From positions 1-10,323 of the forward strand of contig DATLTV010000091.1 in NCBI GenBank assembly GCA_035533375.1: a stretch of 10,323 bases of DNA, written 5' to 3'. The DNA is from DATLTV01 sp035533375. Its GTDB lineage: Bacteria > Patescibacteriota > Minisyncoccia > UBA6257 > 2-01-FULL-56-20. The notes under the pieces are model-generated. The model saw only the letters and a list, made by a program, of their open reading frames with translations. It ran no database searches and was not told where the DNA came from. This document shows, piece after piece, positions 3,994 to 9,677 of this stretch (within the stretch, counting starts at the first letter, position 1; each line of letters opens with the position of its first letter). The position numbers and the translations under genes were made by a program.

Positions 3994-6540
3994 ATGGCTG
4001 AATCATTCGACCTCAAATCGCTTGCCGCAAAAAGCCCGGAAGAGATCTTTTCGACGCTGCGCACTTCGCGCGCGGGACTCACGTCCCGGGAGGCCGCGAA
4101 GCGCCGGCAGGAATTCGGCCCGAACGAATTCAGAGCGGAAAAAAAGATCCAACCGATATTGCTGTTTTTTTCGAAATTCAGGAATCCGCTCCTTATTCTG
4201 CTTCTCGCCGCCGCGATCATTTCGGGTTTTCTCGGATCGCCGTTCGATTCGATCGTGATCGTCGTGATTGTGATCGGCAGTACCCTCATTGATTTTTTGA
4301 ATACCTATAAATCGGGCAAAGCGGCGGAAAAATTGAAGGAGCGCGTGAACGTGACGGCGGCCATTTCCCGCGACGGCGAGATCAAAGAACGAAAAATCGG
4401 GGAAGTGGTGCCGGGCGACGTGTTTTTGCTCGCGGCGGGGGACCTTGTGCCGGCGGACAGCGTCTTGATCGAATCGAAGGACATGTTCGTGAACGAAGGG
4501 ATTCTGACCGGCGAATCTCTGCCCGCGGAAAAGTTCCTGCAGGCGCCGGAAACGAAAATATTGTATCTCGGAACGAGCGTCGTTTCGGGGCGGGGGTTCG
4601 CGGTCGCGGTGCGCACGGGTGCGTCGACGGAGATCGGAAAGATCGCGGACAAACTGAAGCAGCCCGAGCCCGTGACGGAGTTCGACCGGAATATCAAGGA
4701 TTTCAGCATCTTTATTTTCCGCATCACGATCCTGCTCGTGCTTGCGATCATTCTGCTCAATATTTTCTTCGAAGGAAGATCCACTTTCGAAATATTCCTT
4801 TTCGCCGTCGCGATCGCGGTCGGCCTCACGCCCGAGCTCCTGCCCATGATCATTACGGCGAACCTTGCGAAAGGGGCGCTCAAGATGTCCCGGTCGGGCG
4901 TCATCGTGAAAAAACTTTCCGCGATCCATAATTTCGGGAGCATCGACATCCTGTGCACGGATAAAACAGGAACCTTGACCGAGGATCGCATCGATCTCGT
5001 GAAGTGCGTGGATGGCATGGGAAATCCGAGCGACGAAGTGCTTTTCTGGGGTTATCTCGGCACCGTGCACCTTACGCATGTGCGTGATGTGTTGGACCGC
5101 GCGATACAGGATTATGCGGCAAAGAAGGTGCGCACGGAGAAAGGGGAGAAGGTCGAAACGGAAGGCTGGGAGAAGGTGGACGAGATTCCGTTCGATTCGG
5201 TGCGCAAGCGTGATTCGGTCGCGGTACGCAAGGAAAAAGAAACAGTACTCGTGACGAAAGGCGCGCCGGAGGAGCTGTTCAAGATATCCGATGCCTACGG
5301 ACAGTCGGCGGAACGGCTCACGACCGCGCTGCGAAAAACGATCGCCGACGAATACGAAAAACTTTCCGCCGACGGCTTCCGCGTGCTCGCGGTCGCGACA
5401 AAACCGGTGCCTTCGCGCGCAACATACGAAAAGAACGACGAAACGGGAATGGTATTCCGTGGATTTCTCGCGTTCCTCGATCCCGCAAAGAAGAGCGCGA
5501 AGGAGACTATCAGGAAAATGCGCGAGCATAACGTCGATATAAAGATCATCACGGGCGACAATTATCTCGTGACGACGAAGATCGCCCGCGACTTGAACCT
5601 TGAGATCAAGGGAGTGCTCACGATCGACGATCTCGCCGGGCTCGGCCCTGCGGAACTGCGGCACAAAGTGGAGTCGGCGAACATTTTCACGCGCGTCACG
5701 CCCGAACTGAAGCAGGCGATCATCCGCGCACTCCGCGAAAACGGCCACGTCGTAGGCTATCTGGGCGATGGCGTGAACGACGCCTTGTCGCTCAAAGAGG
5801 CGGACGTCGGCATTTCCGTGAACAACGCCGTGGACATCGCGAAAGACACCGCGGACATAATTCTCTTGCGCAAAGGGCTCCGGCCGGTGATTGAAGGGGT
5901 CGTTGAAGGCAGAAAAACCTTCGCGAGCATGTTCAAATATCTCATGATGGCCTTGTCGTCGAACTTCGGCAACATGTTCAGCATGCCGATCGCTTCGCTC
6001 GTGTTGCCGTTTCTGCCGATGACGGCTTCGCAGATCCTGCTCAATAACTTTTTGTACGATTCTTCCCAGCTCGCGATTCCGTTCGATAATGTCGATGCGT
6101 CATTCTTGAAAAGAGCAAAAAAATTCGACTTGAATTTCATGAAAAAGTTCATGATCATTTTCGGCCCGCTTTCCTCCTGCTTCGATTTCGCCACGTTCGC
6201 CGTGCTTTCCTGGGGATTCGGGTTCACCGGCCACGCCTTCCAGACGGGCTGGTTCCTCGAATCGATTGCGACGCAGACGCTTGTCGTGAACGTGATCAGG
6301 AGCAGGGAAAGTTTCTTCACGAGCTTGCCGGGCAAAGCGCTCGCCGCGGCCACAGTGGGCGTGGTCCTCATCGGCTGGATTCTTCCCGCGACGGGCGGTT
6401 TCGCTGTGCTTTTCGGTTTCATCCGGCTTGGCGCCGCGCCGCTTCTCGCGATCATCGCGATTGTCTTCGTCTATCTCTTCGCCGTCGAGTTCGTCAAAAA
6501 GTGGTTCTACGCGAAATACGGCGGCCTCATTGAGCGATAA
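3994..6540 (+). CDS. mgtA: MgtA/MgtB-like P-type ATPase (P3B, probable magnesium importer)
   Basis: An 848-residue ion pump. The N-terminal cation-ATPase region covers about residues 15-70, with actuator TGES at 172-175. VGLTPELLP (276-284) is the membrane signature of the Mg2+ ATPase branch. The phosphorylated Asp323 lies in DKTGTLTEDRI, the nucleotide-site KGAPEE is at 422-427, and LDPAKK (495-500), TGDN (520-523) and GDGVND (591-596) follow. The stretch SSNFGNMFSMPIASLVLPFLP, then the NNFLYD and IPFDNVD motifs (684-700), is strongly MgtA/MgtB-like. GDGVND is followed by ALSL instead of the common APAL. P3B pumps import Mg2+ in known bacteria; transport by this protein is inferred. An MgtC-family gene about 300 nt downstream on the other strand supports a magnesium role. 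The stop codon overlaps a minus-strand terminator. Confidence 0.9.
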   Translation: MAESFDLKSLAAKSPEEIFSTLRTSRAGLTSREAAKRRQEFGPNEFRAEKKIQPILLFFSKFRNPLLILLLAAAIISGFLGSPFDSIVIVVIVIGSTLIDFLNTYKSGKAAEKLKERVNVTAAISRDGEIKERKIGEVVPGDVFLLAAGDLVPADSVLIESKDMFVNEGILTGESLPAEKFLQAPETKILYLGTSVVSGRGFAVAVRTGASTEIGKIADKLKQPEPVTEFDRNIKDFSIFIFRITILLVLAIILLNIFFEGRSTFEIFLFAVAIAVGLTPELLPMIITANLAKGALKMSRSGVIVKKLSAIHNFGSIDILCTDKTGTLTEDRIDLVKCVDGMGNPSDEVLFWGYLGTVHLTHVRDVLDRAIQDYAAKKVRTEKGEKVETEGWEKVDEIPFDSVRKRDSVAVRKEKETVLVTKGAPEELFKISDAYGQSAERLTTALRKTIADEYEKLSADGFRVLAVATKPVPSRATYEKNDETGMVFRGFLAFLDPAKKSAKETIRKMREHNVDIKIITGDNYLVTTKIARDLNLEIKGVLTIDDLAGLGPAELRHKVESANIFTRVTPELKQAIIRALRENGHVVGYLGDGVNDALSLKEADVGISVNNAVDIAKDTADIILLRKGLRPVIEGVVEGRKTFASMFKYLMMALSSNFGNMFSMPIASLVLPFLPMTASQILLNNFLYDSSQLAIPFDNVDASFLKRAKKFDLNFMKKFMIIFGPLSSCFDFATFAVLSWGFGFTGHAFQTGWFLESIATQTLVVNVIRSRESFFTSLPGKALAAATVGVVLIGWILPATGGFAVLFGFIRLGAAPLLAIIAIVFVYLFAVEFVKKWFYAKYGGLIER

Positions 6541-6566
6541 AAAAACAGCGCGAGATCTCGCGCTGT
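6539..6566 (-). terminator. Minus-strand terminator of the zinc-ribbon/mgtC unit
   Basis: Positions 6545-6566 are a perfect 22-bp palindrome (ACAGCGCGAGA and its reverse complement). On the minus strand it is followed by a T-run (6545-6539). It overlaps the stop codon of the convergent MgtA-like gene; no T-run follows on the plus strand. Confidence 0.85.
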
Positions 6567-6583
6567 CGGGGGGAATGCCAGGG

Positions 6584-6769
6584 TCAATTCGCCGAATGTG
6601 ATTTGAGATGCTCCTGCAGGCAATCTTCGCAAAGTTCCGGTGATTTTCTCTTCGCCGCCCTCGCAATGATCGCAGGGATGTCGGGATCGCAGATAGGACA
6701 CAACGGAGAACCTGCCATAGTAATGTCTTTTTTACACTTCTCGCAAAACATTTTTGCCGGGCGCGACAT
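6584..6769 (-). CDS. Small six-cysteine zinc-ribbon-like protein
   Basis: The 61-residue protein has three CxxC pairs, FCEKC (Cys9/Cys12), LCPIC (Cys24/Cys27) and LCEDC (Cys47/Cys50), plus His54 and His58. The first two pairs could form one zinc ribbon; the third, with the histidines, could bind a second metal. The middle (about residues 28-44) is Ala/Arg/Lys-rich and may be helical. No family is recognised. A weak ribosome site AAAGGCGG lies 4 nt before ATG 6769, with a -35/-10 pair 40-68 nt upstream; Met7 is an alternative start. The gene lies 76 nt downstream of mgtC on the same strand, with no terminator between them, and ends at the shared terminator. A link to magnesium or protein turnover cannot be read from the sequence. 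Confidence 0.78.
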   Translation of the reverse strand: MSRPAKMFCEKCKKDITMAGSPLCPICDPDIPAIIARAAKRKSPELCEDCLQEHLKSHSAN

Positions 6770-6808
6770 ATTCCGCCTTTCTTCGATAGTGGTCGATTTA
6801 CTAACAGC

Positions 6809-6837
6809 AGTCTAGTCCTGGATTAGGGAAACGTCAA
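6809..6837 (-). promoter_or_regulatory. Promoter of the zinc-ribbon protein gene
   Basis: -35 TTGACG (6837-6832), a 17-nt spacer and -10 TAGACT (6814-6809) on the minus strand. It lies just after the mgtC stop codon, so the small gene may be expressed alone as well as by read-through. Confidence 0.55.
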
Positions 6838-6845
6838 TCTATCGT

Positions 6846-7349
6846 CTATTCCGCGTTTTCGTCAACCTTATGCCCCGGGCGGATAAATTCGTAGAGCTTT
6901 ATTCTGCGCAGGATATAGAGAAGAAGCGTGATAAGGATCGTGGCGAATGCCGCGAAGCTTTCGAGGCCCAAGCCGACCGCGGTGCCGACCGCGGCCGCCG
7001 CCCAGACAACCGCGGCGGTTGTGAGGCCGCGCACGTGATGGTCGTTCTTGATGATGATGCCCGCGCCCAAAAAACCGATGCCGACGACGATATTCGCCGC
7101 CATCGGAAGGAAACCGCTATTCCTTGCCATGACGTCGGGGAGATTCGCCGGGTCGATTGATACAATATAGGGGAGCGTGATGGACATCATGGCGAACATG
7201 CAGGCGCCGGCCGCAACAAGCATCGCGGTGCGGATCCCCGCGTCTTTCCCGACGAGTTCCCGTTCGAGGCCGATGATCGCGCCAAGGGCGATCGCGATCA
7301 AAAGCCGCACGGCCATCGGTTCGAATGTAAGCATCGGGCTGAATTCCAT
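6846..7349 (-). CDS. mgtC: MgtC/SapB-family inner-membrane protein
   Basis: The 167-residue protein matches the membrane domain of the MgtC/SapB family. Signature stretches are RLLIAIALGAIIGLERE (15-31), GIRTAMLVAAGACMFAMM (38-55), NIVVGIGFLGAGIIIKND (86-103) and VRGLTTAAVVWAAAAVG (106-122). Four to five membrane segments are expected between residues 12 and 148. The soluble C-terminal ACT-like domain of virulence-type MgtC (about 230 residues) is absent, so it is closer to the short SapB form. In pathogens MgtC is tied to low-magnesium survival and regulation of ATP synthase; the role here is inferred from family and from the MgtA-like neighbour. There is no Shine-Dalgarno site; TATATT (7361-7356) lies 6 nt before ATG 7349, matching the leaderless pattern. 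Confidence 0.9.
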   Translation of the reverse strand: MEFSPMLTFEPMAVRLLIAIALGAIIGLERELVGKDAGIRTAMLVAAGACMFAMMSITLPYIVSIDPANLPDVMARNSGFLPMAANIVVGIGFLGAGIIIKNDHHVRGLTTAAVVWAAAAVGTAVGLGLESFAAFATILITLLLYILRRIKLYEFIRPGHKVDENAE

Positions 7350-7403
7350 GGAAAAAATATAAGATTTGATTTATACTCTTCTGTATAACATTACACCTGC
7401 ATT
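7350..7403. promoter_or_regulatory. 54-bp divergent promoter region between mgtC and aspS
   Basis: On the minus strand TATATT (7361-7356) is a -10 for mgtC with 6 nt to its ATG. On the plus strand TATAAC (7384-7389) is the best -10 for aspS, which predicts a leader of only about 7-8 nt. TTGATT (7366-7371) is nearby but too close to pair with that -10. Neither side has a convincing -35 or a ribosome site. Confidence 0.45.
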
Positions 7404-8786
7404 ATGCGGACTGCAATCAAGGATATTGTGCAAAACGAGGGCAATGAAGTGGAGCTCTACGGCTGGGTGCATGCCCGGCGGGACCACGGGAAGCTTGTGT
7501 TTATCGACCTTCGCGACCGATCGGGTTTGGCGCAGATCGTGTTCGGTCCGCAGGTCGCGGGCGCGAAGGACTTGCGGCTCGAATACGTCGTGAAGCTCAA
7601 GGGCAAAGTGCAGACGCGTCCGCCGAAGCTCGTGAACGAGAAGATGGCTACGGGGAAGTATGAGGTGAGCGCGACCGAGCTCGAAATTTTGAACGTGTCC
7701 GAGGCGACGCCGATTCCCGTCGACACCGATGGCTACGAATTGAACGAAGAGACGCGCTTGAAATACCGCTATATGGATTTGCGCCGCGAGCGGCTCGCGA
7801 AGAATCTCGTTGCGCGCCATCGCGTCATCAAATTCATCCGCGATTTTTTGAGCGAGCAGGAATTTATCGAGGTCGAGACCCCGATTCTTTCGAAGTCCAC
7901 GCCCGAAGGCGCGCGCGACTATCTCGTGCCGTCGCGCATTTGGAACGGCAAATTCTACGCCTTGCCGCAGTCGCCGCAGCAGTACAAACAATTGCTGATG
8001 GTCGCGGGCGTAGAGAAATATTTCCAGATCGCGCGTTGTTTCCGCGACGAGGACACGAGGGGCGACCGCCAGCCGGAGTTCACGCAGCTCGATCTCGAAA
8101 TGAGCTTTGTCGAGCGCGAGGACGTGATGCAATTGAACGAAGATCTCCTGATCGCGATCGTCGCGAAGCTTTATCCGCAGAAAAAGATACAGGAAGTTCC
8201 GTTTCCGCGCCTGAGCTACCAAGAAGCGATGGAGCAGTACGGCACGGATCGGCCGGACATCCGCAAGGACAAAAATGACCCGAACCTGCTCGCGTTCTGC
8301 TGGGTGATCGATTTTCCCTTCTTCGAAAAAACGGATACGGGCGGATGGACGTTCACGCATAATCCTTTTTCCGCGCCGAAGCCGGAACACATGGCCGACC
8401 TACTCGCGAAAAAAAACATCCCCGGGATTTTGACCACGCAGTACGATGTCGCGATGAATGGCATGGAGATCGGCGGCGGAAGCATCCGCAATCACACGCC
8501 GGCGGCGCTGGAAGCCGTTTTCGAGGTGATGGGCTTCGAAAAAGAGCGCATCAAAGCGAATTTCGGCCACATGCTCGAGGCGCTCGGCTTCGGCGCGCCG
8601 CCGCACGGCGGCATCGCCTGGGGCCTCGACCGCTTCGTCTCGCTTCTCGAAAACGAGCCGAATATCCGCGAAGTCATCGCGTTCCCCAAGACCGGCGAAG
8701 GCTTCGATCCGATGATGGTCTCGCCCGCGGAGGTGGAGAAGAAGCAATTGGATGAACTTGGGATTGAGGTAAAGAAGAAAAAGTGA
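7404..8786 (+). CDS. aspS: Aspartyl-tRNA synthetase, compact form without the GAD insertion
   Basis: This class II synthetase charges tRNA-Asp with aspartate. The N-terminal anticodon-binding OB-fold (GWVHARRDHGKLVFIDLRDR, residues 20-39) is followed by bacterial-type catalytic motifs: QSPQ (189-192), motif 2 FRDEDTRGDRQPEF (213-226) and motif 3 GGIAWGLDR (402-410). At 460 residues it is about 130 shorter than the usual bacterial enzyme. The loss lies between GTDRPD (280-285) and WVIDFPFFE (300-308), where other bacteria carry the roughly 130-residue GAD domain; only about 14 residues remain. His28 lies where non-discriminating bacterial AspRS often have His and E. coli has Leu, so it may also form Asp-tRNA-Asn for later amidation. 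That is inference. No ribosome site precedes ATG 7404. The stop codon lies inside a hairpin. Confidence 0.95.
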   Translation: MRTAIKDIVQNEGNEVELYGWVHARRDHGKLVFIDLRDRSGLAQIVFGPQVAGAKDLRLEYVVKLKGKVQTRPPKLVNEKMATGKYEVSATELEILNVSEATPIPVDTDGYELNEETRLKYRYMDLRRERLAKNLVARHRVIKFIRDFLSEQEFIEVETPILSKSTPEGARDYLVPSRIWNGKFYALPQSPQQYKQLLMVAGVEKYFQIARCFRDEDTRGDRQPEFTQLDLEMSFVEREDVMQLNEDLLIAIVAKLYPQKKIQEVPFPRLSYQEAMEQYGTDRPDIRKDKNDPNLLAFCWVIDFPFFEKTDTGGWTFTHNPFSAPKPEHMADLLAKKNIPGILTTQYDVAMNGMEIGGGSIRNHTPAALEAVFEVMGFEKERIKANFGHMLEALGFGAPPHGGIAWGLDRFVSLLENEPNIREVIAFPKTGEGFDPMMVSPAEVEKKQLDELGIEVKKKK

Positions 8787-8823
8787 CCGCGCTTGGCGCG
8801 GTCATCCCGGCGGAAGCCGGGAT
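8784..8823. repeat. Double-hairpin REP-like element at the aspS stop codon
   Basis: Hairpin one: TGACCGCGC (8784-8792) and GCGCGGTCA (8796-8804) with a 3-nt loop; it includes the aspS stop codon. Hairpin two: ATCCCGGC (8804-8811) and GCCGGGAT (8816-8823) with a GGAA loop. The second, as GTCATCCCGGCGGAAGCCGG followed by GATCCA, is a form of the short dispersed palindrome common in many bacterial genomes, often mistranslated as MDPGFRRDD. No T-run follows, so mRNA 3'-end protection is more likely than classical termination. Confidence 0.75.
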
Positions 8824-8846
8824 CCATGTCTCACTCCCGGAATGTA

Positions 8847-8875
8847 TTGACCGAGAGATTTTCTCGTGCTACGTT
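8847..8875 (+). promoter_or_regulatory. Promoter of the small membrane protein gene
   Basis: -35 TTGACC (8847-8852), a 17-nt spacer and a weak -10 TACGTT (8870-8875) preceded by TGC, giving an extended -10. The spacer contains the inverted repeat CGAGA-GATTT-TCTCG (8852-8866), a possible regulator site. Confidence 0.45.
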
Positions 8876-8907
8876 GCCCGATAGCAGTCTCTTAAGGAGA
8901 ATTATCG

Positions 8908-9255
8908 ATGATTTCGCTTATCGTTGCGTTTTTAGGTTTTCTCGCGTTCGGCGTGGCCGGATTCTTTTACCGGCGGGGAGGATTCTACTGGTTTTGGAGA
9001 GTGGCATGGTCGGATGCCGTGCATATGTGTTTTCTCGCGGCATGCATCACTTGCTACTATGGCGGACTTTACCGGTACGGCGCTTTCCATGCCCTCGTCA
9101 TTTCCAAATTCCTGATTTTTTTGGGGTCGGTCGTGCTTCTTGCGGTGAGTTATTGGTTTGGCAAGGGGATCGCCGAAAATCGAAATCAGGCAGACGATGA
9201 AGATCGGAAGCGTGCCTTGCTCGCTTGGGCGCGTGCGACGATGCCGGAAAGATAA
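8908..9255 (+). CDS. Small membrane protein of unknown function
   Basis: I do not recognise this 115-residue protein. It starts with a hydrophobic segment (residues 2-20), then FYRRGGFYWFWRVAWSD. A second hydrophobic, Cys-containing stretch (about 36-52, VHMCFLAACITCYYGG) and a third (about 62-84, ALVISKFLIFLGSVVLLAVS) follow. The tail is charged (from about 88, KGIAENRNQADDEDRKR), giving three likely membrane segments with a cytoplasmic or extracytoplasmic tail. The start is supported by AAGGAG (8894-8899) 8 nt before ATG 8908 and a promoter upstream; an overlapping frame at 8793-9200 has no such signals and crosses the REP-like element. A plus-strand terminator about 36 nt after the stop makes this a single-gene unit. 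Confidence 0.82.
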   Translation: MISLIVAFLGFLAFGVAGFFYRRGGFYWFWRVAWSDAVHMCFLAACITCYYGGLYRYGAFHALVISKFLIFLGSVVLLAVSYWFGKGIAENRNQADDEDRKRALLAWARATMPER

Positions 9256-9291
9256 TCCGCCGTTGCGAAAAGTACTGGTTTCCCATCTTTG

Positions 9292-9319
9292 GCCCGACGG
9301 ACATTCCGCCGGGCTTTTT
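9292..9319 (+). terminator. Terminator of the small membrane protein gene
   Basis: GCCCG-a-CGG (9292-9300) pairs with CCG-c-CGGGC (9306-9314) with one mismatch, followed by TTTTT (9315-9319). Confidence 0.85.
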
Positions 9320-9326
9320 ATCTTTT

Positions 9327-9364
9327 AAAACAACAACGCCCCATCTTCCGATGAGGCGTTGTTG
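9327..9364 (-). terminator. Minus-strand terminator after the tRNA-like gene
   Basis: On the minus strand a 10-bp stem (CAACAACGCC from 9364 pairing with GGCGTTGTTG ending at 9331) continues through CATC/GATG with one mismatch to a four-base loop. TTTT (9330-9327) follows. It begins 2 nt after the tRNA-like 3' end, which supports transcription of that gene. Confidence 0.8.
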
Positions 9365-9366
9365 CG

Positions 9367-9438
9367 TGGATCCGCCGGGACTTGCACCCGGTTCTCTGTG
9401 TGCTAAAGACAGTATGCTACTCTATGCACCACGGACCC
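9367..9438 (-). tRNA. Non-canonical tRNA-like gene, identity undetermined (apparent anticodon UAG)
   Basis: The minus strand folds as a 72-nt class I tRNA. The acceptor is GGGTCCG (9438-9432) with CGGATCC (one G-T pair) and discriminator A at 9367. The D-arm is GTGC-ATAGAGTA-GCAT. The anticodon arm CTGTC-TTTAGCA-CACAG has a C-C mismatch at its top pair. A 4-nt variable region and T-arm CCGGG-TGCAAGT-CCCGG follow. Odd points: the D-loop lacks GG, the T-loop has G in place of the second T, position 37 is C rather than a purine, and CCA is not encoded. Anticodon UAG would mean leucine, yet bacterial tRNA-Leu has a long variable arm, which is absent here. A second 10-bp pairing (9365-9374 with 9442-9451) competes with the acceptor stem. 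A terminator follows directly. Confidence 0.6.
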
Positions 9439-9525
9439 TTTCGGATCCACGATTTTCATATACCATGTGGGGGTAAAATAAATCTAAAGAAATATTAAAG
9501 AAAATATAGAGTGAGATTGAAAACG
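9439..9525. promoter_or_regulatory. AT-rich spacer with the promoter of the tRNA-like gene
   Basis: On the minus strand TGG-TATATG (9465-9457) is an extended -10 whose start point, near 9450, coincides with GTGGATCCG, the leader that pairs with the tRNA-like 3' end. No clear -35 is seen. The stretch 9474-9525 is strongly A-rich on the plus strand, and no gene is recognised there. Confidence 0.4.
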
Positions 9526-9561
9526 AAACAAAAACCCTCGCTTATGTGAGGGTTTTTGTTT
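9526..9561. terminator. Strong bidirectional terminator
   Basis: AAACAAAAACCCTC (9526-9539) and GAGGGTTTTTGTTT (9548-9561) form a perfect 14-bp inverted repeat around GCTTATGT. A T-rich end follows the GC core on both strands. On the minus strand it ends the candidate small RNA; no plus-strand client is visible. Confidence 0.88.
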
Positions 9562-9598
9562 GCACACAGAGTAGTCCGCAGTGCGAACCTACTGTCTT
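9526..9598 (-). ncRNA. Candidate small RNA with its own promoter and terminator
   Basis: A minus-strand promoter (9632-9605) and the terminator at 9561-9526 bracket about 73 nt with no open reading frame. After a short 5' end the RNA would fold AGTAG-GTT-CGC-ACT-GCG-GA-CTACT (about 9592-9569), then a linker CTGTGTGC, then the terminator hairpin. It matches no RNA family I recognise. Two of its segments, CTAAGACAGTA and CTCTGTGTGC, are complementary to the anticodon region of the tRNA-like gene 130-200 nt away. It could be a trans-acting RNA or a decayed, rearranged tRNA-like copy. It is divergent from ndk, and their promoters are back to back. Confidence 0.45.
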
Positions 9599-9604
9599 AG
9601 TTCC

Positions 9605-9632
9605 AGCATAAGCCTGTTTTTTTATTTGTCAA
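9605..9632 (-). promoter_or_regulatory. Promoter of the candidate small RNA
   Basis: A consensus -35 TTGACA (9632-9627), a 16-nt A-rich spacer and -10 TATGCT (9610-9605) on the minus strand, with a predicted start near 9598. Confidence 0.55.
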
Positions 9633-9641
9633 GAGGAAGGC

Positions 9642-9670
9642 TTGCAACCCGCTCATTGCTGTTCTATTAT
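9642..9670 (+). promoter_or_regulatory. Promoter of ndk with a leaderless layout
   Basis: -35 TTGCAA (9642-9647), a 17-nt spacer and -10 TATTAT (9665-9670). TACACTC (7 nt) leads to ATG 9678, so the mRNA should start at the start codon. This promoter also argues against the TTG at 9642 as a translation start. Confidence 0.72.
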
Positions 9671-9677
9671 TACACTC

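Noticed and set aside
3882..4289. Upstream extension of the minus-strand membrane protein to 315 codons
   Set aside because: It would cross a good promoter and a strong Shine-Dalgarno site and overlap the MgtA-like coding start.
4003..5748. Long minus-strand frame of 581 codons opposite the MgtA-like gene
   Set aside because: The composition (rich in Arg, Asp, His) is typical of an antisense shadow of a GC-biased gene; the plus strand has clear P-type ATPase motifs.
8492..8827. Minus-strand frame starting MDPGFRRDD
   Set aside because: It is the usual false start produced by the REP-like palindrome and runs antisense through aspS.
9225..9476. Plus-strand frame of 83 codons across the terminators and the tRNA-like gene
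   Set aside because: It crosses two terminators and is antisense to the tRNA-like gene; no promoter or ribosome site.
9394..9600. H/ACA-like guide RNA acting on the tRNA-like anticodon
   Set aside because: The two complementary segments are in the opposite order from that needed for a pseudouridylation pocket.
9642..9677. TTG start giving ndk 12 extra residues
   Set aside because: The TTG is part of the -35 box, and the extra residues lie upstream of the predicted transcription start.
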